DNA from: an uncultured Roseburia sp.
GTDB taxonomy: Bacteria > Bacillota > Clostridia > Lachnospirales > Lachnospiraceae
Length of the DNA stretch: 35,791 bases
NCBI GenBank assembly: GCA_934309475.1
Contig: CAKRDK010000023.1
Location: 1 to 35,791 of the forward strand
Direction: 5' to 3'
The position numbers and the translations under genes were made by a program. How positions within the stretch are numbered: position 1 is the stretch's first letter; every line of letters starts with the position of its first letter. Below the pieces are notes generated by a model. That model was not told the DNA's origin, made no database searches, and worked only from the letters and a program-made list of their open reading frames with translations. Positions 14,903 to 22,080 of the stretch are shown in pieces.

Positions 14903-16342
14903 ATGGAACGTGTGATAAAAGAAAATATGGTGATGGTATGGATTTGTGTGGCACTGCTTTCCGTTTTGACAGTGTTGTCGTTTGGAATGTCGATGCAGAC
15001 CGTGAAAGGATGCAGTGTGTTGCTTGGAACCGGTATTGTATTGGGGATTATTTGTAAGACCAGCCTGGATAATCAGAAGAAAGCGCTTTTAATTGTGCTG
15101 CTTCCATCCTACGCAATTTTATTGTTTTCTGCTTTGTTAGGCGGAAACGCAGTCTCTTTTCTTGTAACGTTTATTACGCTCGGTATGGCGTCACGTTATT
15201 TTGAAAAGAAAATCATTCAGTACTATGCCATTCCGTTTTCTGTGGTAGCGCTTCTTTGTGCCGTTTTTAACTATAAAATTATCGCAGATTACGGTCTTAT
15301 TGAGGCAGTGGTAAAGGTTGTTATTTTTGCAGTGACAAGTTTTCTTATCTATAAGGGAACGGCTTTTGGCGAAAAGAAAGTCTCAGAGACGAAAGAAAAC
15401 GAAAAAGTTATGGTGGAGAACCAGACTGTTGCAGTCAAAATTGCGGATTCGCTCAATCAGGAGATCGCAAGCTGCGGCGAGGAGATGGAGCAGGTGAATC
15501 ATCAGGCAGCTGTTGTCAGTGATTCGACGGAGCGGATGGAGGCTGAGATACAGCAGTCCGCAGACACGATTTTGGCTGTGAATGAAAAAGTAAACAGCTC
15601 CATGGAGCAGATTCGTCTCAACTACGAATATGCGAAACAATTAGAGGAAAGCTTTGGAAAGGTAAACGAAGCCGTTGCGGAAAGTAACAGTGCAGCAGAA
15701 CATGCCCGCGGTACGATGTCTGAGATGGCGGTCAGCGTAGGCGGGGCACAGGAAGTGACGATTGCACTCCGCGATAAGATGAAGGACATCACAGAGATTC
15801 TTGATAAAATCAATTCGATTGCCTCCCAGACTAATCTGTTATCGTTGAATGCGTCCATTGAGGCGGCGCGTGCAGGTGAGCACGGCAAAGGGTTTGCGGT
15901 TGTGGCAGACGAGATTCGTGCTCTTTCAGAGGAAAGCAGCAATGCAGCAGGTGACATCCAGAGAATTCTGGCAGGACTTTCCGAGATGGCTGATAATGTG
16001 GCAGAGAAAGTCATGGAGGGCGCAGATGCGGCAAAAGACAGTTCCGAGCGGATTGAGAATCTGATGGACATTTTAGGTGGAATCACACAGGCAACACAGG
16101 ATGCGTCTGAGGTTGTCAGTGGCGAGTATCAGATTATTGAAAGTGTGAAGCAGGAATTTACAGAGGTGCAGGATACGCTGAAAGAGGTCGCAACAACAGC
16201 GGAGAACAATGCGTCTATGGTAGCGGACATTAATCAGAATATTCAGCTTCAGTCGGAGGCAGTAAAAAATCTGTCTGCGGCAATCGGAAAGATTCAGAAT
16301 TCTTCAAGCAAACTTGAGGAACACTTTGACGGGGACAATTAA
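14903..16342 (+). CDS. Methyl-accepting chemotaxis protein with multi-helix membrane sensor
   Basis: A 479-residue receptor. The N-terminal 150 residues hold about five to six hydrophobic helices (near 10-30, 37-52, 60-98, 107-123 and 132-150) with short loops and no large extracellular domain. The ligand is therefore probably sensed in the membrane. There is no clear HAMP domain. From about 185 to the end runs a long coiled coil. The signalling hairpin tip is at about 302-345 ([20 protein letters not shown], then [12 protein letters not shown]), the binding site for CheA and CheW. Glu/Gln-rich heptads on both sides offer methylation sites. AAGGAAG lies before ATG 14903. It implies a motile or formerly motile cell. 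Confidence 0.92.
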   Translation: MERVIKENMVMVWICVALLSVLTVLSFGMSMQTVKGCSVLLGTGIVLGIICKTSLDNQKKALLIVLLPSYAILLFSALLGGNAVSFLVTFITLGMASRYFEKKIIQYYAIPFSVVALLCAVFNYKIIADYGLIEAVVKVVIFAVTSFLIYKGTAFGEKKVSETKENEKVMVENQTVAVKIADSLNQEIASCGEEMEQVNHQAAVVSDSTERMEAEIQQSADTILAVNEKVNSSMEQIRLNYEYAKQLEESFGKVNEAVAESNSAAEHARGTMSEMAVSVGGAQEVTIALRDKMKDITEILDKINSIASQTNLLSLNASIEAARAGEHGKGFAVVADEIRALSEESSNAAGDIQRILAGLSEMADNVAEKVMEGADAAKDSSERIENLMDILGGITQATQDASEVVSGEYQIIESVKQEFTEVQDTLKEVATTAENNASMVADINQNIQLQSEAVKNLSAAIGKIQNSSSKLEEHFDGDN

Positions 16343-16354
16343 AACTGGTATGCT
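16326..16354 (+). promoter_or_regulatory. Possible promoter of the histidinol-phosphatase gene
   Basis: TTGACG (16326-16331), a 17-base spacer and TATGCT (16349-16354). The -35 box lies inside the end of the chemoreceptor gene. The -10 box is only a partial match, so co-transcription with the receptor is equally likely. Confidence 0.4.
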
Positions 16355-16389
16355 GGTATAAGTTACAGTAAGAAAAGGTGGACAGGAAG

Positions 16390-17184
16390 TTGGAAGAGAG
16401 AAAGACACTGGATTTATACAAGTTTCAGGATAAAAAAGCAAATTTTCATACGCATACGATGCGTTGTCATCATGCGGTCGGTGAGGACCGGGAATATGTG
16501 GAACGTGCTATCGAAGCGGGATTTCAGGTACTTGGATTCTCAGACCATGTACCGATTCCATACCGGGACGGTTATGTGTCGAGAATCCGGATGACACTTA
16601 CAGAAGCTGAAGATTATGTTGATTCTATATTAAAGCTGAAAAAAGAATACAAAAACGATATTGAATTGCATTTAGGATTTGAGGCAGAGTATTTTCCGGA
16701 GCAGTTCCCGGAATTGATTGAGGCATTGCAGGATTATCCGGTTGAGTATCTGATTTTAGGGCAGCATTATCTTTTCAATGAGAAAGACCAGCGCTATGTG
16801 GGAAGCCTTGAGACAGAGGAAGAACTCGCTGCCTATGTCAATCAGGTGACAGAAGGGCTAAAGACCGGATATTTTTCCTATGTGGCACATCCGGATATCG
16901 GAAATTATAAAAAGGATGAACAGATTTACCGCCGGTATATGCGGCAGATTTGTGAGACATCGAAGGAATTAGGTTTGCCGTTGGAGATCAACGAAAACGG
17001 ATACCGCAACAGAGCATGGTATCCGAATGAACGGTTCCTTTCTCTGGCAAAAGAGGTGGGAAATGACATGATAATCGGTGTGGACGCACACAACCCGATG
17101 GACTTATCAGACGAAGCGAATTACAGGGAATGTATGATAATGGGAAGAGCATACGCAAGACAGCTCATTTGTTGCGGAGAGTAA
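16390..17184 (+). CDS. hisK: Histidinol-phosphatase, PHP family (HisK/HisJ type)
   Basis: A 264-residue metal-dependent phosphatase that removes phosphate from L-histidinol phosphate, the second-last step in histidine synthesis. PHP metal-binding motifs are visible: HTHTMRCHH (residues 20-28), GFSDHVP, GFEAEYF, LGQHYL, YVAHPDIG, EINENG and GVDAHNP. These supply the trinuclear-site His, Glu and Asp ligands. Length is typical. I favour TTG 16390, eight bases after AAGGTGG (16375-16381); GTG 16378 in the same frame has no ribosome site. The gene is not in a his cluster here. Other PHP phosphoesterases remain possible, but the full motif set fits HisK. Confidence 0.85.
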   Translation: MEERKTLDLYKFQDKKANFHTHTMRCHHAVGEDREYVERAIEAGFQVLGFSDHVPIPYRDGYVSRIRMTLTEAEDYVDSILKLKKEYKNDIELHLGFEAEYFPEQFPELIEALQDYPVEYLILGQHYLFNEKDQRYVGSLETEEELAAYVNQVTEGLKTGYFSYVAHPDIGNYKKDEQIYRRYMRQICETSKELGLPLEINENGYRNRAWYPNERFLSLAKEVGNDMIIGVDAHNPMDLSDEANYRECMIMGRAYARQLICCGE

Positions 17185-17186
17185 GA

Positions 17187-17232
17187 AAAAAGCTTTTGAA
17201 AAGAGAGAATCCTTCCTTTTCAAAAGCTTTTT
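17187..17232. terminator. Bidirectional terminator
   Basis: A perfect 17-bp inverted repeat (17187-17203 with 17216-17232), flanked by A- and T-runs on both strands. It serves the phosphatase gene on plus and the small gene at 17253-17405 on minus. Confidence 0.93.
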
Positions 17233-17252
17233 CCTGTGAAGCCTTATTATTC

Positions 17253-17405
17253 TTATAATAAGATTTTTGATTTGCTCTTAAGTAATTTTCCACCGTTTAC
17301 GATCAACAGAATCCCGGATACAACACCTGTTACCAGAATGCAGATACCAAGTGCAATGTTGCAGGCACCGGAGGAACCGATTGTCTTGTAAATTTTTTCG
17401 TTCAT
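17253..17405 (-). CDS. Small membrane protein, 50 residues, function unknown
   Basis: This short gene has strong support. The ATG (17405-17403) is preceded, reading leftwards, by AGGAGGG eight bases upstream (17414-17420), and the frame runs 50 codons to TAA at 17255-17253. The protein begins MNEKIYKTIGSSGACNIALG. One hydrophobic helix spans about residues 14-37 (GACNIALGICILVTGVVSGI, then LLIV). It ends in a positively charged tail (GGKLLKSKSKILL), suggesting an N-out or N-in single-span topology that cannot be decided here. It has its own candidate promoter and a shared terminator, and lies alone between plus-strand genes. No function is recognised. Confidence 0.85.
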   Translation of the reverse strand: MNEKIYKTIGSSGACNIALGICILVTGVVSGILLIVNGGKLLKSKSKILL

Positions 17406-17445
17406 TTGCGAAGCCCTCCTTTACGAGATATATGAATCTGCATAT

Positions 17446-17473
17446 ATTTTAACATATCTGAGTCAGAATACAA
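17446..17473 (-). promoter_or_regulatory. Candidate promoter of the small membrane-protein gene
   Basis: On the minus strand: TTGTAT (17473-17468), a 16-base spacer and TAAAAT (17451-17446). This lies about 40 bases before the start codon. Confidence 0.5.
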
Positions 17474-17528
17474 ACAGGTATTTCAAAAATTTTCAGGTTG
17501 TATCTGATGTGTAGAAAGTAGGAATTAT

Positions 17529-17990
17529 TTGAAAAATAGAAATAGTACAAAAAAGAGAAACAATTTAAAACAAATCATGGTACTGGTGAAAAAAGACCTC
17601 TATACCATTCGATGGGCACTTGTTGCAATATTAGTGTCCGGTGGAATCATGCAGGCGGTTTTTGGGAGCATCTGCCCTATGCGTGCCATTACAGGGCTGC
17701 CGTGTCCGGGATGCGGCATGACGAGGGCGGCAATTTCACTGCTGCGGGGAAGATGGGATCTGGTGGTGCAGTACAATGTGCTGGTGGTATTCTGGATAGG
17801 ATTTATTTTATATCTGCTGTGGATGCGCTATGTCAGGACGGATGTCAGAGTCAGATGGGAAGCACCGACCATTTTGCTGGGGCTTGGAACGATAGCATAT
17901 TATGTTTATCGAATGTGCCTGTTTTTTCCGGGAATAGAACCAATTACGTACCATTCTAAAAATGTAGTAGAATGGCTGTTAAAGTTGTGA
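17529..17990 (+). CDS. DUF2752 membrane protein
   Basis: A 153-residue protein with the DUF2752 signature CPMRAITGLPCPGCGMTRA at residues 49-67, three conserved Cys in a membrane-proximal loop. Hydrophobic helices are near 29-48, 80-100 and 113-133. The basic N-terminus suggests an N-in orientation. The listed start is TTG 17529 with AGGA five bases before it. ATG 17577 is an alternative that removes the basic tail and has no clear ribosome site, so the start is uncertain. It is followed two bases later by the reading frame containing the zinc-ribbon gene, and the pair is probably co-transcribed. The family function is unknown. Confidence 0.8.
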   Translation: MKNRNSTKKRNNLKQIMVLVKKDLYTIRWALVAILVSGGIMQAVFGSICPMRAITGLPCPGCGMTRAAISLLRGRWDLVVQYNVLVVFWIGFILYLLWMRYVRTDVRVRWEAPTILLGLGTIAYYVYRMCLFFPGIEPITYHSKNVVEWLLKL

Positions 17991-18051
17991 TATGATAAAT
18001 ATAGTTCCAAAATATGACAGAATGAGGGACAATGAGAAGGAGGAAATGAAA

Positions 18052-18567
18052 ATGATTTGTAACAATTGTGGCGCACAGAATCAGGACGGCGATGCATTTT
18101 GCGGAAACTGCGGAACTCCATTGCCAAAGCCGGAAACGAATGCATTCAGTCAGGAAGCAACCCAGGATAACACATTCCATCAGGGGATGAATCAGGACAA
18201 TACATTCCACCAGCAGAATAACACATTCAATCAGGGAATGGCACAGAACAATATGAATAACCAGGGTGGATATGCACAGAATAATAACATGCAGCAGCCG
18301 CCTTATGGATTCAATGAGAACAATCTGCCGGAAGAATACCGCCCAATCAGTATGTGGGGATATTTTGGCTACCAGTGGCTTTTTGCAATTCCATGTGTTG
18401 GATTTATCTTATTACTGGTATTTTCATTTGGTGGAACCAAGAATGTGAACTTAAGAAACTTTGCGCGTTCCTATTTTTGCACAATGATTATCGCTGTTAT
18501 TTTAGTAGTGGTATTATTCCTTGTGTTTGGTGGAATAGGCGTTGCGACATACAACAGCATATACTAA
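18052..18567 (+). CDS. Zinc-ribbon membrane protein with Asn/Gln-rich linker
   Basis: A 171-residue protein in three parts. Residues 1-25 are a zinc ribbon (CNNCGAQNQDGDAFCGNCG; CxxC-11-CxxC spacing). Residues about 28-110 are a low-complexity linker rich in Asn, Gln, Phe and Met with repeats of the form DNTFHQ/NNTFNQ. The C-terminus has two hydrophobic helices (about 122-138 and 150-169), between them a conserved-looking NVNLRNFARSYF segment. This design, ribbon-linker-membrane anchor, is common in Lachnospiraceae but uncharacterised. AAGGAGG (18037-18043) is eight bases before ATG 18052; ATG 18046 is only two bases from it and unlikely. It sits beside DUF2752, so a shared envelope role is possible. 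Confidence 0.82.
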   Translation: MICNNCGAQNQDGDAFCGNCGTPLPKPETNAFSQEATQDNTFHQGMNQDNTFHQQNNTFNQGMAQNNMNNQGGYAQNNNMQQPPYGFNENNLPEEYRPISMWGYFGYQWLFAIPCVGFILLLVFSFGGTKNVNLRNFARSYFCTMIIAVILVVVLFLVFGGIGVATYNSIY

Positions 18568-18584
18568 GTATAGAAGAAGGAAAG

Positions 18585-18619
18585 GAGGATGGAGGAGACT
18601 TCATCCTCTTTTGCTTTTT
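18585..18619 (+). terminator. Terminator after the zinc-ribbon gene
   Basis: GAGGATG (18585-18591) with CATCCTC (18602-18608), a 10-base loop, then TTTTGCTTTTT. Moderate strength. A TATAAT at 18621-18626 directly follows and could be the -10 box for glgX, but I find no good -35 box. Confidence 0.65.
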
Positions 18620-18654
18620 GTATAATAGCAAAATTCAGGCAAGGAGGATGTCAG

Positions 18655-20775
18655 ATGCAGTTTAGGGAACATCATAAACCGGGACGTGGTGACCGGTTGA
18701 AACCTTTGGATCATATAGATGGTTTTGATGTGCGGCCGGGATTCTACCGGTCGGACGGAGCAGTTGAGGCAAATGGCGGGGTAAGCTTTACGATTCACTC
18801 AACAGGAGCGACGAGCTGTACGCTTTTGTTGTATCACCCGAAGGAGGCGGAGCCGTATGCGAGATTGCAATATCCCAACAATTATCATATCGGTAACACG
18901 TTTTCTATGTTTGTCTTTGGATTGAAAATAGATGAATTTGAATATGCATTTCAAATGGATGGACCATATGATGAACAGCGGGGGCTTCGCTTTAACAAAG
19001 ACAATGTTTTGCTGGATCCTTATGCAAAAGCGGTAACAGGGCAGCGCCACTGGGGCGAGAAACCGGAAGGCAACAAAGATTTTGTATACAAGGCAAGAGT
19101 CGTAGAAAATAACTTTGACTGGGAAGGAATTCCGCAGCTTGAACTTCCGTTTGAGGATCTTGTCATCTATGAGACACATGTGCGTGGCTACACATACGAT
19201 GAATCGTCCGGTGTCAAGGCAAGAGGAACTTTCGAGGGTCTGCGGGAAAAGATTCCGTATCTGAAAGATCTTGGAATCAATGCCGTGGAGTTGATGCCGA
19301 TTTTTGAGTTTGATGAGATGGAAGGACTTCGGGAATATGATGGACAGCGTCTCTACAATTATTGGGGCTATAATACGGTCTGCTTTTTTGCGCCGAATAC
19401 TAGTTACAACTACACGCAGGAACATAATCATGAGGGAGACGAACTGAAAAGCCTTATTTTTGAATTGAAGGAAAATGGCATTGAGGTAATTTTAGACGTG
19501 GTGTTCAACCATACGGCAGAGGGAAACGAACTCGGACCTTCTTTTTCATTCAAAGGAATTGATAATAATATTTATTATATGCTTACGCCGGATGGAAAAT
19601 ATTACAATTTCAGCGGCTGTGGCAATGTGATGAACTGTAATCATCCGATTGTGCGGAAGTTTATCATTGACTGCCTGCGCCAGTGGGTAATTGAGTACCG
19701 CGTGGATGGTTTCCGGTTTGACCTGGCATCGATTCTGACGAGAGACCAGAACGGTGCACCGATGCAGTATCCGCCGATTATCGAAGCTTTGGCGAACGAC
19801 ACGATTCTTGGAAAAGTAAAACTGATTGCGGAAGCATGGGATGCCGGTGGGCTTTATCAGGTTGGCTCCTTCCCTTCATGGAACCGCTGGGCAGAGTGGA
19901 ATGGAAGATACCGGGATGACATGCGCCGCTTTTTAAAGGGAGATAACGGCTTTGCAGAAGCGGCAATTGCAAGAATTACAGGGTCTACAGATTTGTACGA
20001 CCCGATGCACCGCGGCAATGCAGCGTCTGTGAATTTTTTAACATGCCATGACGGTTTCACCATGTATGATTTGTATTCGTACAATACGAAGCACAACGAG
20101 AAAAACGGCTGGGATAATACAGATGGAGATAACAACGGTAACAGCTGGAACTGTGGATATGAGGGCGAGACGGATGATGTCGAGGTGAATAACCTGCGCC
20201 GCAGATTGATAAAAAATGCATTTGGAACGCTGATGTGCAGCAGAGGGCCGGCAATGTTTTTTGCAGGGGATGAATTCTGTAATACACAGTTTGGAAATAA
20301 CAATGCATATTGCCAGGATAACATTATCTCCTGGCTGGATTGGAACCGGCTCGAGGAGTACCGCGGAATTCACGATTTCTTCCGTTTTATGATTGCGTTC
20401 CGTAAAAAGCACACTATTTTGCGAAAAAGAACGAAAGCGGCTGTGTGTGGTTATCCTGAGATTAGTATTCACAACGGATTTCCGGGAAAATCGACGACAA
20501 ACTATGATACACATACCATCGGTATCCTGTATGCCGGCAGAAACGATGAAGATACGGAAGACGACCTTGTCTTTTATGCGATGAATGCTTTCTGGGAGCA
20601 GATGTCCATGCAGCTTCCACAGGTGCCGGAGGGCATGTACTGGAAAGTGGCAGTCAACACGAATGTAGAGTACGAAGACGGAAAAGACTTCCAAAGCTAT
20701 ACATGCTTTTTGGGAGAGCAGACGATTCAGGTTCCGCCGAGAACGCTGATTCTTTTGACGGCAGAAAGAAAATAG
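18655..20775 (+). CDS. glgX: Glycogen debranching enzyme, GlgX/isoamylase type
   Basis: A 706-residue cytoplasmic GH13 enzyme that hydrolyses alpha-1,6 branches of glycogen or limit dextrin. The N-terminal carbohydrate-binding module 48-like domain spans about 22-150. The catalytic barrel then shows DVVFNHT (region I), GFRFD with nucleophile Asp356, IAEAWDAGG with acid/base Glu393, and FLTCHDGFTMYDL with Asp466. The NEKNGWDNTDGDNNGNSWNC segment (about 481-500) is typical of the isoamylase/GlgX subgroup. A C-terminal beta domain ends the protein. AAGGAGG (18641-18647) is seven bases before ATG 18655. No other glycogen genes lie nearby. A start at 18589 lies within the preceding terminator and is rejected. 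Confidence 0.93.
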   Translation: MQFREHHKPGRGDRLKPLDHIDGFDVRPGFYRSDGAVEANGGVSFTIHSTGATSCTLLLYHPKEAEPYARLQYPNNYHIGNTFSMFVFGLKIDEFEYAFQMDGPYDEQRGLRFNKDNVLLDPYAKAVTGQRHWGEKPEGNKDFVYKARVVENNFDWEGIPQLELPFEDLVIYETHVRGYTYDESSGVKARGTFEGLREKIPYLKDLGINAVELMPIFEFDEMEGLREYDGQRLYNYWGYNTVCFFAPNTSYNYTQEHNHEGDELKSLIFELKENGIEVILDVVFNHTAEGNELGPSFSFKGIDNNIYYMLTPDGKYYNFSGCGNVMNCNHPIVRKFIIDCLRQWVIEYRVDGFRFDLASILTRDQNGAPMQYPPIIEALANDTILGKVKLIAEAWDAGGLYQVGSFPSWNRWAEWNGRYRDDMRRFLKGDNGFAEAAIARITGSTDLYDPMHRGNAASVNFLTCHDGFTMYDLYSYNTKHNEKNGWDNTDGDNNGNSWNCGYEGETDDVEVNNLRRRLIKNAFGTLMCSRGPAMFFAGDEFCNTQFGNNNAYCQDNIISWLDWNRLEEYRGIHDFFRFMIAFRKKHTILRKRTKAAVCGYPEISIHNGFPGKSTTNYDTHTIGILYAGRNDEDTEDDLVFYAMNAFWEQMSMQLPQVPEGMYWKVAVNTNVEYEDGKDFQSYTCFLGEQTIQVPPRTLILLTAERK

Positions 20776-20810
20776 GAAAAAAATAGAAAAAATCTTCTGT
20801 GGGGATTGCA

Positions 20811-20853
20811 CTGCGGCGGAGTGAAACAATGCCGCAAATGTGACCCGCCGCAG
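20811..20853. repeat. GC-rich inverted repeat between glgX and the SDR gene
   Basis: CTGCGGCGG (20811-20819) and CCGCCGCAG (20845-20853) are perfect complements around a 25-base loop. On the minus strand it is followed by long T-runs, so it may end the SDR transcript. Its composition resembles the GC hairpins at 6828-6911. Confidence 0.6.
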
Positions 20854-20856
20854 GCG

Positions 20857-20884
20857 AAGAATCCTGCAAGCGGGATTCTTTTTT
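20857..20884 (+). terminator. Terminator of glgX
   Basis: AAGAATCC (20857-20864) with GGATTCTT (20873-20880), an 8-base loop and a continuing T-run. The T-run overlaps the last codon of the convergent SDR gene. Confidence 0.85.
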
Positions 20885-21614
20885 AAATCCAGCCGCCGTC
20901 TAAAGTGATAATCTGTCCGGTCAGATAGGTGGGACCCGTGACAAGGGAGAGCGCAAGATGCGCCACTTCTTCGGGGGTTCCGAAGCGTCCGGCAGGGATT
21001 TCCTCTTCGAGCTCTGCCCGTTCCTCCGCGGAAAAGCAGGCGTTCATGGAGGTGTCGATGCAACCGCAGGCAATCGCATTGACCTGAATGTTGCTCGGTG
21101 CAAGTTCTTTTGCAAGTGCCCTGGTAAGGGAATTTACCCCACCCTTGCAGGCTGAATAGGCTACTTCACAGGAAGCGCCGACATTTCCCCAGACGGAGGA
21201 AATATTTAAAATCGTTCCGGCTTTTTTGGAGAGCATCCACGGAATCGAGAGCTTGCTGGTTGCAAAAACCGAACTTAAGTTGGTCGCAACAATTCGGTTC
21301 CATTCCTCCATGCTCATATCACTTAAAAGCCCGATATGTGAGATACCGGCATTGTTGATTAAAATGTCCACGCCGCCGAAGCGGTCGGCAATTTCTAAGA
21401 ATAAGCGTTCCAGATATGCATAATCGGCAACGTCCCCGACACTTGCCAGTACATCGACATGGTAAGTCGTCTCTAATTCCTGCTGGAAAGCAAGCAGTTC
21501 GTCCCTGCTTTTCGAACAGGTGATGACTAAGTTGTATCCTGCCTTGGCAAACGTGGCTGCGATAGCGCGTCCGATGCCGCGGGACGCTCCGGTAATTAAA
21601 ACAGTCTGTTTCAT
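20883..21614 (-). CDS. SDR-family oxidoreductase, FabG-like
   Basis: A 243-residue classical short-chain dehydrogenase. The cofactor motif TGASRGIG is at 8-15, NNAG at about 87-90, and the catalytic Ser139/140-Tyr153-Lys157 set lies in NISSVWG and YSACK. It ends in TGQIITLDGGW, typical of FabG (3-oxoacyl-ACP reductase). Length is standard. It is not in a fab cluster, so it may be a second FabG or another ketoreductase; the substrate is open. AAGGA lies 11 bases before the ATG on the minus strand. The leader contains an 8-bp inverted repeat (21645-21685). It is convergent with glgX. Confidence 0.88.
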   Translation of the reverse strand: MKQTVLITGASRGIGRAIAATFAKAGYNLVITCSKSRDELLAFQQELETTYHVDVLASVGDVADYAYLERLFLEIADRFGGVDILINNAGISHIGLLSDMSMEEWNRIVATNLSSVFATSKLSIPWMLSKKAGTILNISSVWGNVGASCEVAYSACKGGVNSLTRALAKELAPSNIQVNAIACGCIDTSMNACFSAEERAELEEEIPAGRFGTPEEVAHLALSLVTGPTYLTGQIITLDGGWI

Positions 21615-21644
21615 AATCGTTGAATCCTTCTTTTTGTTAGTATA

Positions 21645-21685
21645 GTGTCTGCGGCGAAGTGGGTGGATTTCGGGCAGGCAGACAC
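21645..21685 (-). other. Inverted repeat in the SDR gene leader
   Basis: GTGTCTGC (21645-21652) and GCAGACAC (21678-21685) are exact complements 25 bases apart, about 30-70 bases upstream of the SDR start. It could be a leader hairpin or an operator. Several AT-rich -10-like boxes lie at 21700-21715, without a convincing -35. Confidence 0.4.
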
Positions 21686-21736
21686 GAAAAAAATGAAATA
21701 TAATATAAAATTATAGCACAGATTTAAAAATGACAC

Positions 21737-21765
21737 TAGACATAAAAAAATAACTGTGATAAAAT
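21737..21765 (+). promoter_or_regulatory. Promoter of tRNA-Pro
   Basis: TAGACA (21737-21742), a 17-base spacer and TAAAAT (21760-21765). The predicted start near 21772 is about 26 bases before the mature tRNA. Confidence 0.75.
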
Positions 21766-21797
21766 ATAGGGGTACGACTTAAGAGTTAATTGAATAA

Positions 21798-21871
21798 CGG
21801 CGCGTGGCTCAGCTTGGTAGAGCGCGGCGTTCGGGACGCCGAGGTCGCAGGTTCGAATCCTGTCGCGCCGA
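21798..21871 (+). tRNA. tRNA-Pro (anticodon CGG)
   Basis: A full cloverleaf: acceptor CGGCGCG/CGCGCCG, D stem GCTC/GAGC with loop AGCTTGGTA, anticodon stem CGGCG/CGCCG with loop TTCGGGA (anticodon CGG, reads CCG; G37 as usual for Pro), variable AGGTC, T arm GCAGG-TTCGAAT-CCTGT and discriminator A at 21871. CCA is not encoded (ACTT follows), so it is added after transcription. It is a single-gene transcript with its own promoter and terminator. Confidence 0.97.
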
Positions 21872-21884
21872 CTTTGGAATGGAG

Positions 21885-21912
21885 GACATCAGTTTAGGCT
21901 GGTGTCTTTTTT
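21885..21912 (+). terminator. Terminator of tRNA-Pro
   Basis: GACATCAG (21885-21892) with CTGGTGTC (21899-21906, one G-T pair), a 6-base loop and TTTTTT to 21912. Confidence 0.9.
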
Positions 21913-21946
21913 GTGTAATGGGAAACTTTGTTCTATTGCGTAATTC
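21913..21946 (+). repeat. Dispersed terminator-suffix repeat, copy D (full length)
   Basis: GTGTAATGGGAAACTTTG (21913-21930) continuing TTCTATTGCGTAATTC (21931-21946), directly after the U-tract. Left and right halves are imperfect inverted copies (GTAATGGGAA against TTCTATTGCG). It is the best match to copy B. Confidence 0.68.
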
Positions 21947-21999
21947 AGGCGCCAAAAGATAACTCACGAAAGTTTGCGAAATTTTCAGAAAATACACCC

Positions 22000-22035
22000 G
22001 AAAACGTTTACGTTTTCTGTAAAAGGTAGTAAAAT
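22000..22035 (+). promoter_or_regulatory. Promoter of the dCache chemoreceptor with cre-like operator
   Basis: TTTACG (22007-22012), a 17-base spacer and TAAAAT (22030-22035) form the promoter. The -35 box lies inside the palindrome GAAAACG-TTTA-CGTTTTC (22000-22017). Its left part CGAAAACGTTTACG (21999-22012) fits the CcpA cre consensus TGWAARCGYTWNCW at most positions. Repression by a LacI/CcpA-type protein under good carbon supply is the suggested effect. Confidence 0.6.
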
Positions 22036-22080
22036 AAAACTATCATGGAAGAATCGTATATCAGGAGGATAAAGGAACAT

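Noticed and set aside
18621..18626. TATAAT as the glgX promoter
   Set aside because: The -10 is perfect but no acceptable -35 hexamer lies 15-19 bases upstream, and the box overlaps the end of a terminator; left as a remark only.
18799..19431. 210-codon open frame on the minus strand inside glgX
   Set aside because: It lies fully within a well-supported gene, has no ribosome site and its composition is that of a reverse-frame shadow.
20038..21063. 341-codon open frame on the minus strand across glgX and the SDR gene
   Set aside because: It overlaps two real genes and the terminator between them; the translation shows no domain and is basic and Cys/His-rich like an antisense shadow.
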